This document shows, piece after piece, positions 11,571 to 21,587 of a DNA stretch of 64,000 nucleotides (position 1 is its first letter; the number at the start of each line of letters is the position of its first letter). Both the position numbers and the translations under genes were made by a program. The notes under the pieces are model-generated. The model had not been told where the DNA came from and made no database searches. It saw only the letters and a program-made list of their open reading frames with translations. Origin of the DNA: Sequoia sempervirens (Eukaryota > Streptophyta > Pinopsida > Cupressales > Cupressaceae); the NCBI GenBank assembly GCA_007258455.2, contig VDFB02000003.1, positions 38,992,176 to 39,056,175 of the forward strand. The letters are read 5' to 3'.

Positions 11571-13524
11571 GTCATGATACTAGGTTAGTGTGGAAAGAAG
11601 ATAGAAAAAAATGATTTGACATCGATTTTGAGATTGATTCAAAATTCCAACAAGTCCATGATCCATCGAGACTTTATTAGATATGCTAATGAGATGGATT
11701 ATTTTCTCATATTTTGGGATTGGGATTTTTCATCATTCCTTATGTTTGATACATAGACACAATGCATCAAGGTATTAATAGCTAGGATGGCATTGTATCT
11801 AGTGTAATGGACTTTGACTATGCAAATAGATAGGATAGTTCTTGTTCACACCTTGACATATGAAAGCCTCATTGGAATGTAGTTTAGAATTTTAGGATAT
11901 CCCAGACCAAAGCATATGCAATAGACAACAATCTACTCCAAATGAATCCCGTATACACAACTAAGAAAGTATGCATCAAGATTATTTTACAAGAATACCC
12001 ACAAGCACCGCAAACGAAAGATAATGATCAATGCCCTATTTCTTTCTCTCTAAATTATTGAGACATCATCAAGAGGTCCTCAAAATGGTTCACTAAGATA
12101 TATCATAAGAAAATATCAAAGAAAAATAGTTAAGTTTTATCTATATCATTTGCCAATTTAATAGAGTTGAGGTGATTTTTGATGTTGATGTCCATTGTCG
12201 GAAGGATGCATCCTAGGATAGTTTATCAAATGTTTTGATTAGGACTAGGTATGTGATATGTCATTGATACAAACTTTGATGACTTGTTTACCTATGATCT
12301 AGACTTTAGAATTTGACACTTAGGTTCTCAATTTATGACTTATGGCACTTTTCTTCTATTTGTTTTACCAAAGTTTGAAGATGATGATCAATTTATTATA
12401 GATGAAGGTTTATTATGGGTGAAAGTGAAATGGGATGGATGGTTTTAGGTATTTCTGGAATATTTCAATGTTTTTGGAGTTTTGAAAATATTTTGAGGTT
12501 GTTTTTGATCTTTTTGAATGTTTATATGAATTTTTTGGTTTGTGATTATTCGAGGATGTTTAGGGTTTTTCAATGTTTTCCAATGTTTTGTGTTTTTTCA
12601 AAATTTCAAATGTTTAGGGGTTTTTTGAGTTTTCAAATGTTTAGGGGTTTTCTAAGATCCAACCAAGAACCTAACCTAAAAGACTATCCTAGGGGCCTTA
12701 GGGGCTTATCAAAGATGAGCCTTGCCTATGTTATACATGCAGAGACCACATAGTTTGACTAACTTGACTTATTGTTGATGAGATATAAACACCTTGATGG
12801 ATTTCCAGTTTATTATGATGGACTCCTAAAGGAATGACCTAGGGATTCTCGAGGGGCACATCAATGATGGCCTTGACTACGTTCAAGCTTAGATACTTGT
12901 AGTTCAACATGGTACTATTTTTGGATTTTTGATGTTTTGAAATGTTTAAGGATTTTGATGTGTTTTGGATGTTTTGGATTTTGACTTTATAATTTTTTAA
13001 TGTTTTTGGATTTTAGTTGTACAATATTTTGAATATTTTTGGATTTTTGGCTAATGCAAAATTTTGATGTTTTTAGATTTTTATGAATGTTTTATGAATT
13101 TTTTTGGGATTTCCAATAACCTTAAGATATACAAGAACCTGATCCAATCCATAACAAATTTCCCTCAGGGTGATGTGATAGACTACTTCGATATAGGAAG
13201 GACAAATTGACCTTAGGAATATGCCAAGTAGTACCAAAGGGGATACAATACTTCAAAAGATACAAACACAAATGGGTGATGGAATAAATAGGATGAATGA
13301 TGCAATGGGAGGATTTGATGCCAAGATAGCCAAAGATAGATGGAGGTGGTTTATTTACATGAGGTGCCTATTTGCTAGGCTTTCACTAAGGTACTTTCCC
13401 AAAGCACCACCGAAGTGGTTTTCACTAAAGGATGATTTTTTTCTTACTATTTTCAATCCTTTTTCTTGTTTTTTTTTTAATTTTAATTTTAATTTTTTAT
13501 TTTTTAGATTTACACCCTTCAAGC
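11571..13524. other. No gene seen; probable 3' part of the gypsy element
   Basis: This is T-rich sequence with repeated TTTTGATGTTTT and AGGGGTTTT words. Because the gypsy coding region to its right is on the minus strand and ends at 13525, this interval is where its 3' untranslated part and 3' LTR should lie. I could not define LTR ends. Confidence 0.3.
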
Positions 13525-13945
13525 CTAGGCATAAATTTTTTTAAGATTTAGAATATTGGTTGGTTCCTGCAAGGTTTCATCTTCAGGTGTTGATAATTGG
13601 TATGCTCCTGATCCATAGCTTGTTGTGACGAAAAATGGACCTAACTAGTTAGGATAAAACTTTCTTTTACTATCCTAATCGAGAAGATTTTTCTATTTTT
13701 TCTTGAGAACAAGGTCCCCTACCTAGAAAGACCGACTCCTGATCTTCTTGTTATAGCTCTATTTTAGTGTATTTTGATATACTTGTAATTGATTAAGGGC
13801 ATCAAGATGATGCTCATCCAATAATTCTAACTCATTTCGCTCAGATAATTTATACTCTTCATCAGTGATCAGATTTTGCAATGACACTCGCAGCGAGGGA
13901 AGCTCAACCTCACTAGGAAGGATGGATTTTGATCCATAGACCAAG
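13525..13945 (-). pseudogene. Gypsy integrase C-terminal part
   Basis: The minus-strand frame reads LVYGSKSILPSEVELPSLR (13890-13945), the usual segment after the integrase core. After a gap with stops it reads LGPFFVTTSYGSGAYQLSTP and NILNLKKIYA, ending at TAG 13525-13527. This is the end of pol. One of the stops (13759-13761) is TAG. Confidence 0.75.
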
Positions 13946-14942
13946 GAGTACCGTGTTGCACCTATAGGTGTACAGATACTGGTTTGATAGGCCGAGAGGG
14001 AAAGATTTAACTGCAGATGCTAGTCACGACCAGCTTCATTCACCATTTTCTTTAGGATTTTTAGAATGTTCTTGTTTGTAGCCTCATCTTAACCATTGCT
14101 TTGGGAGTAATACGAGGTAGAGAACCAATGTTGGATGTTAAATTATTGGCATATATCTTTCACATCATGATTCTTGAAGGGTGTTTTGTTATCAGAAATA
14201 AGGGCTTGCAGAACACCATAATGATAGATAAGGTAATTCAGGATAAATTTGGCAATTTTCTTCCCTGTTATGTAGGTCATAGGAATAACTTCCACCCACT
14301 TGGTAAAGTACTCAGTGGTCATTATGATGAATTTGTGGCCATTAGATGAGGTGAGAGTAATCTTTCCTATGAGGTCAAGCCACACTGTGAGAAAGGCCAA
14401 GGTATGACCATCGGTCATAACTCCTGAGCTAGAGGAGGAATAAGATCTCCATGTTGCTGACACTGGACACACTTTTGCATGTATTCATGGGCTTCTCTTT
14501 CCATGGTTGGCTAGTAATACCCTATCCTCAACAGTTTCTTAGCTAAAGTCATACCACTAGAATGGGAACCACATATTCCATCATGTACTTTTGTTAAGGT
14601 GGTCAAGGCTTCCTCTTGGTTGAGACATCGTAGTAATGTCCCTTCGATGCTTCTGTGGTAAATGGTATCACCGAGGATCACGAATCGAGATTCCTTTTTA
14701 ACAAAGTTCTTTTTAAGGTTGGAGGTGATATCAGATAGGAGAGTTCCTCTGCTAATATAGGTGAATATATCATGATACCACAGGGAACCAGGACCAATGA
14801 TTACACACACAAACTCATATTTTGGGACTTTGAAAGTTGGTACGAGAAGTTGTTCTACCAAGAACTCACATTGAAGGACATTGTGTGACATATCTAACAA
14901 TGATCCAATTGTTGCCATAGCATTTGTTGCTCGATTGTTCAT
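13946..14942 (-). pseudogene. Gypsy integrase zinc-binding and DDE core
   Basis: An H-H-C-C zinc motif is visible: HDGICGSH near 14560-14585 and CVQC near 14460-14473. A TAG at 14511 lies between them where Trp is usual. A frameshift near 14400 leads into the core: WLDLIGKI carries the first Asp, ISDNK (about 14180) the second, and EATNKN (about 14075) the Glu, so all three acidic residues survive. A TAA precedes the Glu segment. The enzyme would cut and join element ends to host DNA (known of the family), but it is broken here. Confidence 0.8.
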
Positions 14943-15300
14943 GCGAAGAATCTACTCAAAAGTTATATCTATGAAAAAGTCTTTAAGAATTTCCACCATA
15001 TTCTTATAAGGAGTGAGTTTATCATCCTTAGTTTGGTATTTGTCATTGACTTGGTTGATAACCAGCTATGAGTCTCCATAGACTTTCAACTCTTGTATCT
15101 ACCACTATGCTGTTATCCTTAGACTTGTTATTAGGGCTTCATACTTTGCAATGTTGTTAGTACATGGAAATGATAATCGGTATGAATTTGGGATGCAATC
15201 ACCTTGAGGGGTGATAAAAAGAATACCCGCCTCTAATCCATCTTGGGTAAATGATCCATCAAAGTACATTTTCCACTAGTCTATTATATTGACAAGGGAC
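14890..15300 (-). pseudogene. Second RNase H domain (archaeal-type, Tat lineage)
   Basis: The frame reads MYFDGSFTQDG (Asp), NIAKYEALITSLRI (Glu) and VYGDS (Asp), the metal-binding residues of the RNase H fold. It lies after the standard gypsy RNase H and before integrase. Extra RNase H in this position is known from the Tat group of Ty3/gypsy elements. In-frame stops at 14952, 15066, 15099, 15105 and 15276 are all TAG, fitting CAG-to-TAG change, except perhaps one at a Trp. Confidence 0.75.
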
Positions 15301-15335
15301 ACTGATTCATCAGGAAATTCAGATATCAAAGGGTT

Positions 15336-15962
15336 CTATGCATAGATAGGTGCTTCTGCTAATTGGTTTGCGATCACTTTTCCTTTGATTTCCTTGTGAT
15401 CCATGTATTCTATGTCAAATTTAGTTAAGACCATTACCCATTTGTTCATTCGCCTAGTGAGAGTTGCTTTGGATAATAGGTATTTCAATGGGTTGATCTT
15501 TGTGATAAGCTTGATTTGGTGTGACAAGATGTAATGTTTGAACTTTTGTGAAGCAAAAACCACCTCTAAGCATGCTTTCTCAATGAATGAGTAATTCATT
15601 TCATAGCCTACCAAGGTACTGTTGATGTAATAGATGGCTCTTTCCTCTCCATTTTTATCATGTTGTGCTAGAAGAGCACCTAGTGTCATTGGTGTTGCTA
15701 AGATATCTAGGATCAATGGTTTGTTTGGTATTGGTGGAAAGAGCACTGGAGGTGTCAATAGGTAGTCCTTGATTTGCTAGAAAGATTTATCACACTTCTC
15801 ATCCCACTTGTAAGTTATTCCTTTATAGAGAAGATGTGAGAAAGGGTGAATTTTGTCTGATAGTTGCACTATGAACCTTTTGATGGATTGCAACCTTCCT
15901 TGTAACCATCTCATTTGTTTCAATGTTTGTAGTGGTTCCATGTCTAGGATGGCTCTTACTTT
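15336..15962 (-). pseudogene. Gypsy RNase H (reverse-transcriptase-linked)
   Basis: An open stretch at 15336-15758 reads LGALLAQHDKNGEERAIYY, YSFIEKACLEVVFASQKFKHY and LTRRMNKWVMVLTKFDIEY, the standard RNase H that follows gypsy reverse transcriptase. 15759-15962 is the connection to the polymerase part, still readable (MRWLQGRLQSI, CDKSFQQIK) with a few stops. The frame ends in TAG at 15336. Confidence 0.8.
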
Positions 15963-16816
15963 TTATGGATCAATCTCTATCCCTCTCTGTGATATGATGT
16001 AGCCAAGAAGCTTCCCTGATGTAACCCCAAAGACACACTTTTTCAGGTTCAGACATAGCTTATGCTCTTCAAGCCTATCGAAGATGGGTCCTAATACCTC
16101 TATATGCTCAATCCTTTTCTTTGATTTGGCCAAAATTTCATCCACATAGTCTTCAAATATTTTTTGGATCATGTCATGAAGGATGAGGGTTATTGCTCTT
16201 TGATAGGTCACTCCTACGTTCTTTATCCCAAATGGCATCATGTTCCAAGAATATGTTCTCTATGGACAAGTGAATGCAATTTTTTGTCGATCCTCCTGGG
16301 TGACCATGATTTGATTATAACCTGAAAACCATCCATGAGTGATAGAATTTCATGTCCACCTGTTAAATCCATGATGATGTCGATGTTAGGAAGAGGGAAA
16401 TCATCCTTCGGACATGCATTGTTTAATTCTCTAAAATTTGTGCATATTTTGATGCCCCCAATGGGTTTAGAGACTAGTACCAAGTTTGAAACCCACTCAA
16501 GATAATCAATCGATTGAATAAATCCAACATCAAGAAGCTTTTTTAACTCAAGTTTTACCAAGAGTGCTATCTGAGGATGCATCTTTCTCAATTTTTGCTT
16601 TAGTGGTTTGGGTTCAAGATAGAATGTTAAATGATGCAAAACCACTTCTGGATTGAGCCCTGGCACATCTGTGTATGACCATGTGAAGTTTTCTCTTCTC
16701 TCTTTCAGGAATGTTGCTAGGTTTTTTTGTTCTCCATCCAACAAGGGTTCGACATAGAAAGTGATATTGGGTGCTTCTGTTCCAACATTCACTAGGGTGG
16801 CCTTGTCTGCTAGCAC
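15963..16816 (-). pseudogene. Gypsy reverse transcriptase
   Basis: The upstream frame (16238-16816) holds the fingers and palm: EWVSNLVLVSKPIGGIKIC, ELNNACPKDDFPLPNIDII and LSLMDGF. A frameshift breaks it just after GF. The next frame (15963-16241) continues MMPFGIKNVGVTYQRA and has YVDE where the catalytic box is normally YVDD. So the enzyme is dead both by frameshift and by loss of a catalytic Asp. It ends in TAA at 15963. Confidence 0.85.
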
Positions 16817-17029
16817 TGCTAAATTTTATGGATGCATTACACTAAGGGGGAGATTGAATCCCTCATCCTTGGGTGCCTCATAGAGGTTTTCACCCATGAA
16901 TGTGTACTTTATTTTTACTATTTTAGGATCAAAAAGTTCCATAGTGTGGTTTTCACTCAAAGATTGACATGTTGTTTGCATGTCATCAATTTTGTGACTG
17001 AAGGATTCAATTGTCTCCCCATAGTATGC

Positions 17030-17704
17030 CTATGTGTCTAGCTCTATGTCAAAATCATCTTTGTGATATGCCCATGGTAAGTTGTCATGGATTCCCATGA
17101 ATTTTGAGATCGCTTCATCCTTTTCAAATAAATCTAGAATTGTTGGTCCTCGTTGGTCCCAATCAATGAGTTGTGGGTATACTAGGCTTATTTTGGTGGT
17201 TTGGTCATTTGAGGTGAAAGATGTTGTGAATATCATGAAAAGAGATTTATTCTCAAATAGGCCAGCAACATTGAGGGGGAAGTCATCTAGGGTAGTATCA
17301 CGCGATGTTGGTAACCAAGAGGAAGCCTCAACCCGTTTAGCAGAAGTACCTTTTCCAATAAGGGTAACCTTGGTATTAGTACATCCTAAGCCAAGATTCT
17401 TTGGACATTTTTTAGGAATGATGGGTTTGAGAAAATCGTTGTCATTTTGACCTAGTTTCTCATTCTTGATGTACCCCCATCCCTTCATTAGTTGCGAACC
17501 TTTTTTGTCATCTTCTATGGGAAGAACGAAGATGAGTCGATCATCTTGATAGAGCAGTTTAGAGACATCCTCATCATTGACATCTTTTTTTAAATCCCCC
17601 CACTTGGTGAAGGTGGTAGATGCCATATTTAATGTTTCAACCACTTTGTTGATAGGTGTAGGTTTCCCATGATATTTGGGAGAAAGAGGTAGCTCTCCCA
17701 GCAC
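17030..17704 (-). pseudogene. Gypsy protease-RT linker with degenerate G-patch
   Basis: This open frame of 224 codons lies between protease and reverse transcriptase. Near residues 71-90 the Gly-rich sequence MKGWGYIKNEKLGQ resembles a G-patch, which some plant gypsy polyproteins carry after the protease. The rest, including acidic segments near the end, is not recognised. It ends at TAG 17030, and the same frame can be followed on towards reverse transcriptase. Confidence 0.6.
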
Positions 17705-17884
17705 AAAATTGTCCTTTGTTAGTTTATAATCTCCACAACCATCATCCTAGATCACTGCTTTGATGTCGAGAATGTTTTGTACAACGGGTGTTTTTGTTTT
17801 TGAGGTAGATGAAAGGGATGATGGATCAACAAATGAGGAGGATGGTGTAGGCCCTTCATCATTTTTAGGGATTTGGGGTATTTT

Positions 17885-18382
17885 TTAAAAAAATTCCTCA
17901 AGGTTCTTGTAATAGTAAAAAGCCTCAAGATCTCCATGGATGGTGACTTCTCTGTCCTCAAAAGGAAACTTTACACATTGATGATAGGTTGAAGCTACAA
18001 CTATTAGGGGATGAATCCATGGTCGGCCAAGCAAGATGTTGTAGGGGAGATCAAGGTTTAACACTTGGCATTTAGTTTTTGTGATGATGGATCCCACTTG
18101 GATGGGTAGAGTGATGATGCCTTGCGATACCCGTTCTTGATCGTCATATGCCCTGATAGTTGTACTCTTTACTTTCTCAATAGCATCCTCTGAATAACCC
18201 AAGTTCTTGATCAACTGAAGTGTGCAAATTTTTAGACCAACACCTCCATATACTAAGACTCTTTTAACCTTTTTCTTATGAACAATGACCTCAAGATGTA
18301 AAGCACGATTATGAGATGGTTGGGATGGTAGGTCGTGTTTCAAGAAGGTGAGAAGATGAGGGATAGTGATATATCCTACCAT
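17885..18382 (-). pseudogene. Gypsy retropepsin-like protease
   Basis: An open frame of 165 codons. RVLVYGGVGLKICTL aligns with the active-site loop of plant gypsy proteases, normally VDGG; here the catalytic Asp is Tyr (GAT to TAT), so the enzyme cannot work. YNILLGRPWIH near residue 113 is the conserved second motif. It would have cut the gag-pol polyprotein. It ends at TAA. Confidence 0.8.
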
Positions 18383-18628
18383 AGCTTAAAATTTTTATGT
18401 ATCCATATCCTTAGGGATGAATGATGCGGATAAAGCTTTCTCTAAGATTTCCCTATGTGTGAGGATAGCCTCAATAGTTCCAAGATCAAGATCTGTGTGG
18501 GGGTCTTCTTAAGCTAATCTAGGAGATTGTATTTTCTAGGGTTTGGATGTTGGAAAAGTAGGTTGTGCCCTAGGTTGAGATGGAACTCCTTGGATAGTGA
18601 CCTTTCCAAGTCGCATGGTGACTCCACA

Positions 18629-19204
18629 CTACACACTAGGCCCTTTGATGGTGATTATTTTGATGATATTGTCATAGGAAGCAACTACATTGGAACAAAC
18701 ATGTTGCATGTTGTTGTAGGTCTTCCCTTTTCCATTGGCATTCCCTTTGATGTGATCTGGCATGGGGTTCTTAAGATCTTGGTTACTGGTTGGTACTTCA
18801 ATAGATATGTCTCCATTCTCAATAAGATCTTGGATAACATTTTTGAGCCTCATAAAATTCTATGTTTTGTGTCCCTTAATTTTGTGAAAGTCACAAAGAT
18901 CTTTTTCATAGTACCACGTCATTTTATCTTGTGGTTTCTGGTAGTTTTCAAAATTGGGAAGCATTATTAAGTTTGACTCTACCAATTTCTTCATGATAGT
19001 TTCAATAGGTTCCAACAACTGTGTGTATTTGTGTTTTGGATAGTTGTTCATGTTGGGTGTTCCTCTTTGTTGTGTTTCAGTGTTGATTTGATTGTTTTGT
19101 GGTGATGTGATTTGTTGTATGGTTGGTTGAGTGTTAGTCATGTTATTGGTGTTTGGCCTAGGAGCACTTAGGACTACTTTAGCATATACCGTGCCATAAT
19201 TCAT
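18629..19204 (-). pseudogene. Gypsy gag C-terminal part, degenerate zinc-knuckle-like region
   Basis: Gln/Asn-rich sequence is followed by YYEKDLCDFHKIKGHKT, then TAG at 18860, then NFMRLKNVIQDLIENGDI. The spacing C-x-H-x-x-x-GH followed by LK is typical of the nucleocapsid-like region of these elements. The last Cys of the motif is lost (Phe). The stop sits where the motif should run on. Confidence 0.7.
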
Positions 19205-19234
19205 TGCATTCTTATTTTTAGCCTAGACTCAAGG

Positions 19235-19768
19235 CTTGTCACTTGAACTGGTTGATGGGCGGTTGTCTTTGTATGCTTGGGTATTTCCCTGTGAGATTAG
19301 AGTGTGCTTGATGTTGAGGGCTCTAGGGACAAGCTCATCATAAGTGGTAATGCACTGCATCTTCAAGTCGAAGGACAGATTTGGATCAACATTCACTATG
19401 ATGATCCCAACTTGTTGCTCACTGAGAATGAGCCACTTACTTTTGCTAGCTCTTTGTCTCCATCATTGCAAGAAATTGTCAAAGGATTCTCCTTTTTTTT
19501 ACTTGAGAGTATACAACTCTTCTAGGCTTACGTCCACACCAAGATTAAAGGAGAAGTGGTCTATGAATTTATCGGTGGTTTCTTGGAATGTTTTGATACC
19601 TGGAGGCAATTGAGAAAACCAATCAATGGCTGGGCTCATCAAGCTTCGTGGAAAGAGGTGCATTAAATAGAAATCGTTGTAGGCCACCTCCATACACATT
19701 GTGCTAAACTCTTTGCAATGGTCCATAGGATTTCCCCTCCCTTTGTATTTACCATTGTGATGTTTCAA
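19235..19768 (-). pseudogene. Gypsy gag core (Retrotrans_gag)
   Basis: The segment GRGNPMDHCKEFSTMC, then YLMHLFPRSLMSPAIDWFSQ, LPPGIKTFQETTDKFIDHF and GESFDNFLQ is the capsid-like domain of plant gypsy gag. Only two stops break it (after LK near 19500 and near 19470). After it the frame continues to about 19235 with VPRALNIKHTLISQGNTQA. This is one of the better preserved parts of the element. Confidence 0.85.
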
Positions 19769-19829
19769 TTAAATGGATATAAAAATAGGTTTTGTTGTGT
19801 ATTGGGCTTCTTCACTTTTCCCATTCAAA

Positions 19830-20689
19830 TATCCTACATTTCTTGTGTTAATGCCTTAAGTTGTGATGCTACATCATCTTGTGAATTTGGTGGAGGAACA
19901 TATTGTGGAAAGGCGGATGAATTATAAATGGTATTTTGATATGATGGGGTGTTGTATGGTGTGTATGGTGGTGTAGGATATTGTGAAGGTGATGGTGGTG
20001 GAGGCGTATATGTTCCTAACATGTTTGTATTGACAATGTTTTGTTGAGGATTATAGTATAAATCCTGTTGTTGTTGTTTTTGTGGGAGAACTTGTTGTTG
20101 TTGGGTACACTATTTTGCTTAAAAGGATTTTTGTTGGGCTTGCTATTGTTGTTGGGCCACTAGGGTTGCTTGTTACACTTGTTGTTGTTGTTGGGTTGCT
20201 AAGGTTGCTTGGTGTTGTTGTTGGGCCATGAGGGCTTGTTGTTGTGCTGCTAAGGTTGCTTGATGGGGCTTGTTGTTGTTGTTGTGCTACTAAGGCTACT
20301 TGTTGGGCTTGTTGTTGTTGATGTGTTGCTAAGGTTGCTTGCTATTGTTGTTGTTGTTGTTGTTCTGCATGTAAGGTTGCTTGTTTTTGTGTGGCTAAGG
20401 TTGCTTGATGTTGTTGTTGTTGGATGGCTTGTTGATAAGCCTATTATGCTTGTTGTAAAGATAAGGCATGTGCTTGTAATCTAGGATCAGTTGGTTGTTG
20501 GGACATCTGTAATGGGTTATGGGTGTTGATGTTTTGAGTGGGTTGCGACTTGTTGATAAGAGTTTGGGGGTTCTCTTGGTTTAACATTCCTTGCAAGATG
20601 GTGGATTGGGATGGAGGAAAGTAAGTTTGAGGTCCTATTTGATTTTGCATGACGTGGGGGACCAATGGGAAAGATGATGATGGTGCCAT
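19830..20689 (-). pseudogene. Gypsy gag N-terminal Gln/Pro-rich region
   Basis: The minus strand reads a Pro-rich piece (YTPPPPSPSQYPTPPY near 19990), then Gln runs coded by long CAA/CAG repeats at 20060-20450, then an open piece at 20444-20689. The runs are interrupted by TAA and TAG where Gln is expected. Low complexity makes alignment uncertain. Confidence 0.6.
20060..20450. repeat. TTG/CAA trinucleotide-rich stretch
   Basis: About 390 bases dominated by TTG on the + strand (CAA on the coding minus strand), in units such as GTTGCTTG and TTGTTGTTG. It encodes the poly-Gln part of gag and has probably grown by slippage. Confidence 0.8.
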
Positions 20690-21221
20690 TTGGTATTACA
20701 ATGGAAATGAAATATTCAAACCTTGTAATTGATTGAAAGGGTTCCCTTGACCAATGGGTAGGGGGTTCCCTTGTTGTATTTGAGGTGTGACCAAGGTATT
20801 ACCTTGGTTGATGGGATTCATAACCAAGGTTTTGTTTTAATTTGGGTTGATGATGGATGGGATGGACATGTTTTATGGAACCAATGGGGTGGTTGGATAA
20901 AGATTTCCCTATTTGTGTTAAGGGTTGATTTTATGTGAGGGTGTTGACATACCCTAGTTGGTCAATTTGATACTCTTGGCCTATACTACCTTGCATGATG
21001 TTGGGCACACTTGTGGTACTTATAGGGATGGATGAAGATGGTTTCCCTCAGTATGTCAAGGTTGTTGTGGATTCATGAATTGTAAGTGGTTTATGTAGAT
21101 GTAGGGGATGTTCAAGAATGAGAGGAGAACCAAAGGTAGGTGTCCAAGTGGTGTTTTTGGGTGGATTAGTGTTTAAATTACCCACAAGTGTGTTTCTTTC
21201 CAAAGGACTAGTGTGGCCAAA

Positions 21222-21587
21222 TTACTTAGCATGACTAGTTGTAAGACTAGGAGTTAGTGTTTGATTTGGCCTTAGTGATGGAGTTGATGAAATCATTGAT
21301 TGGGTTAACCCTTGTGTCAAGCTTTGTGCGAAAAAAGATGGGAGAATTGAAGTCACTTTCTCTGAGGCTTGACGTTCTTGCTTATACTCAATGATTTTTT
21401 CTTTGGTAAGATCAAATGGATTATTTGTACTGTCTTCTACCTCATATGGCCCTTCTTGATTTTGGTGTTGTTGTGAGGGGGTAGAATGACTTCTTGGATC
21501 GAATTCTTGAGGGTTGGTATCACTTGTGGTAGATGTGACTTTGGTTTTCTCCATGATTTTCTTATGTTGTGATCTTGTTGTTACCAT
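21222..21587 (-). pseudogene. Gypsy gag start
   Basis: An open frame of 121 codons from ATG 21587, beginning MVTTRSQHKK. Short MVTTRS-like starts are common for gag of plant gypsy elements. The sequence is Ser/Thr/Gln-rich and ends at TAA 21222, after which the same strand continues with gag-like sequence. It marks the 5' end of the element's coding part. Confidence 0.6.

Noticed and set aside
17082..17450. Open frame of 122 codons (+)
   Set aside because: Shadow of the gypsy linker frame on the other strand.
18527..18970. Open frame of 147 codons (+)
   Set aside because: Shadow of the gag C-terminal region on the minus strand.
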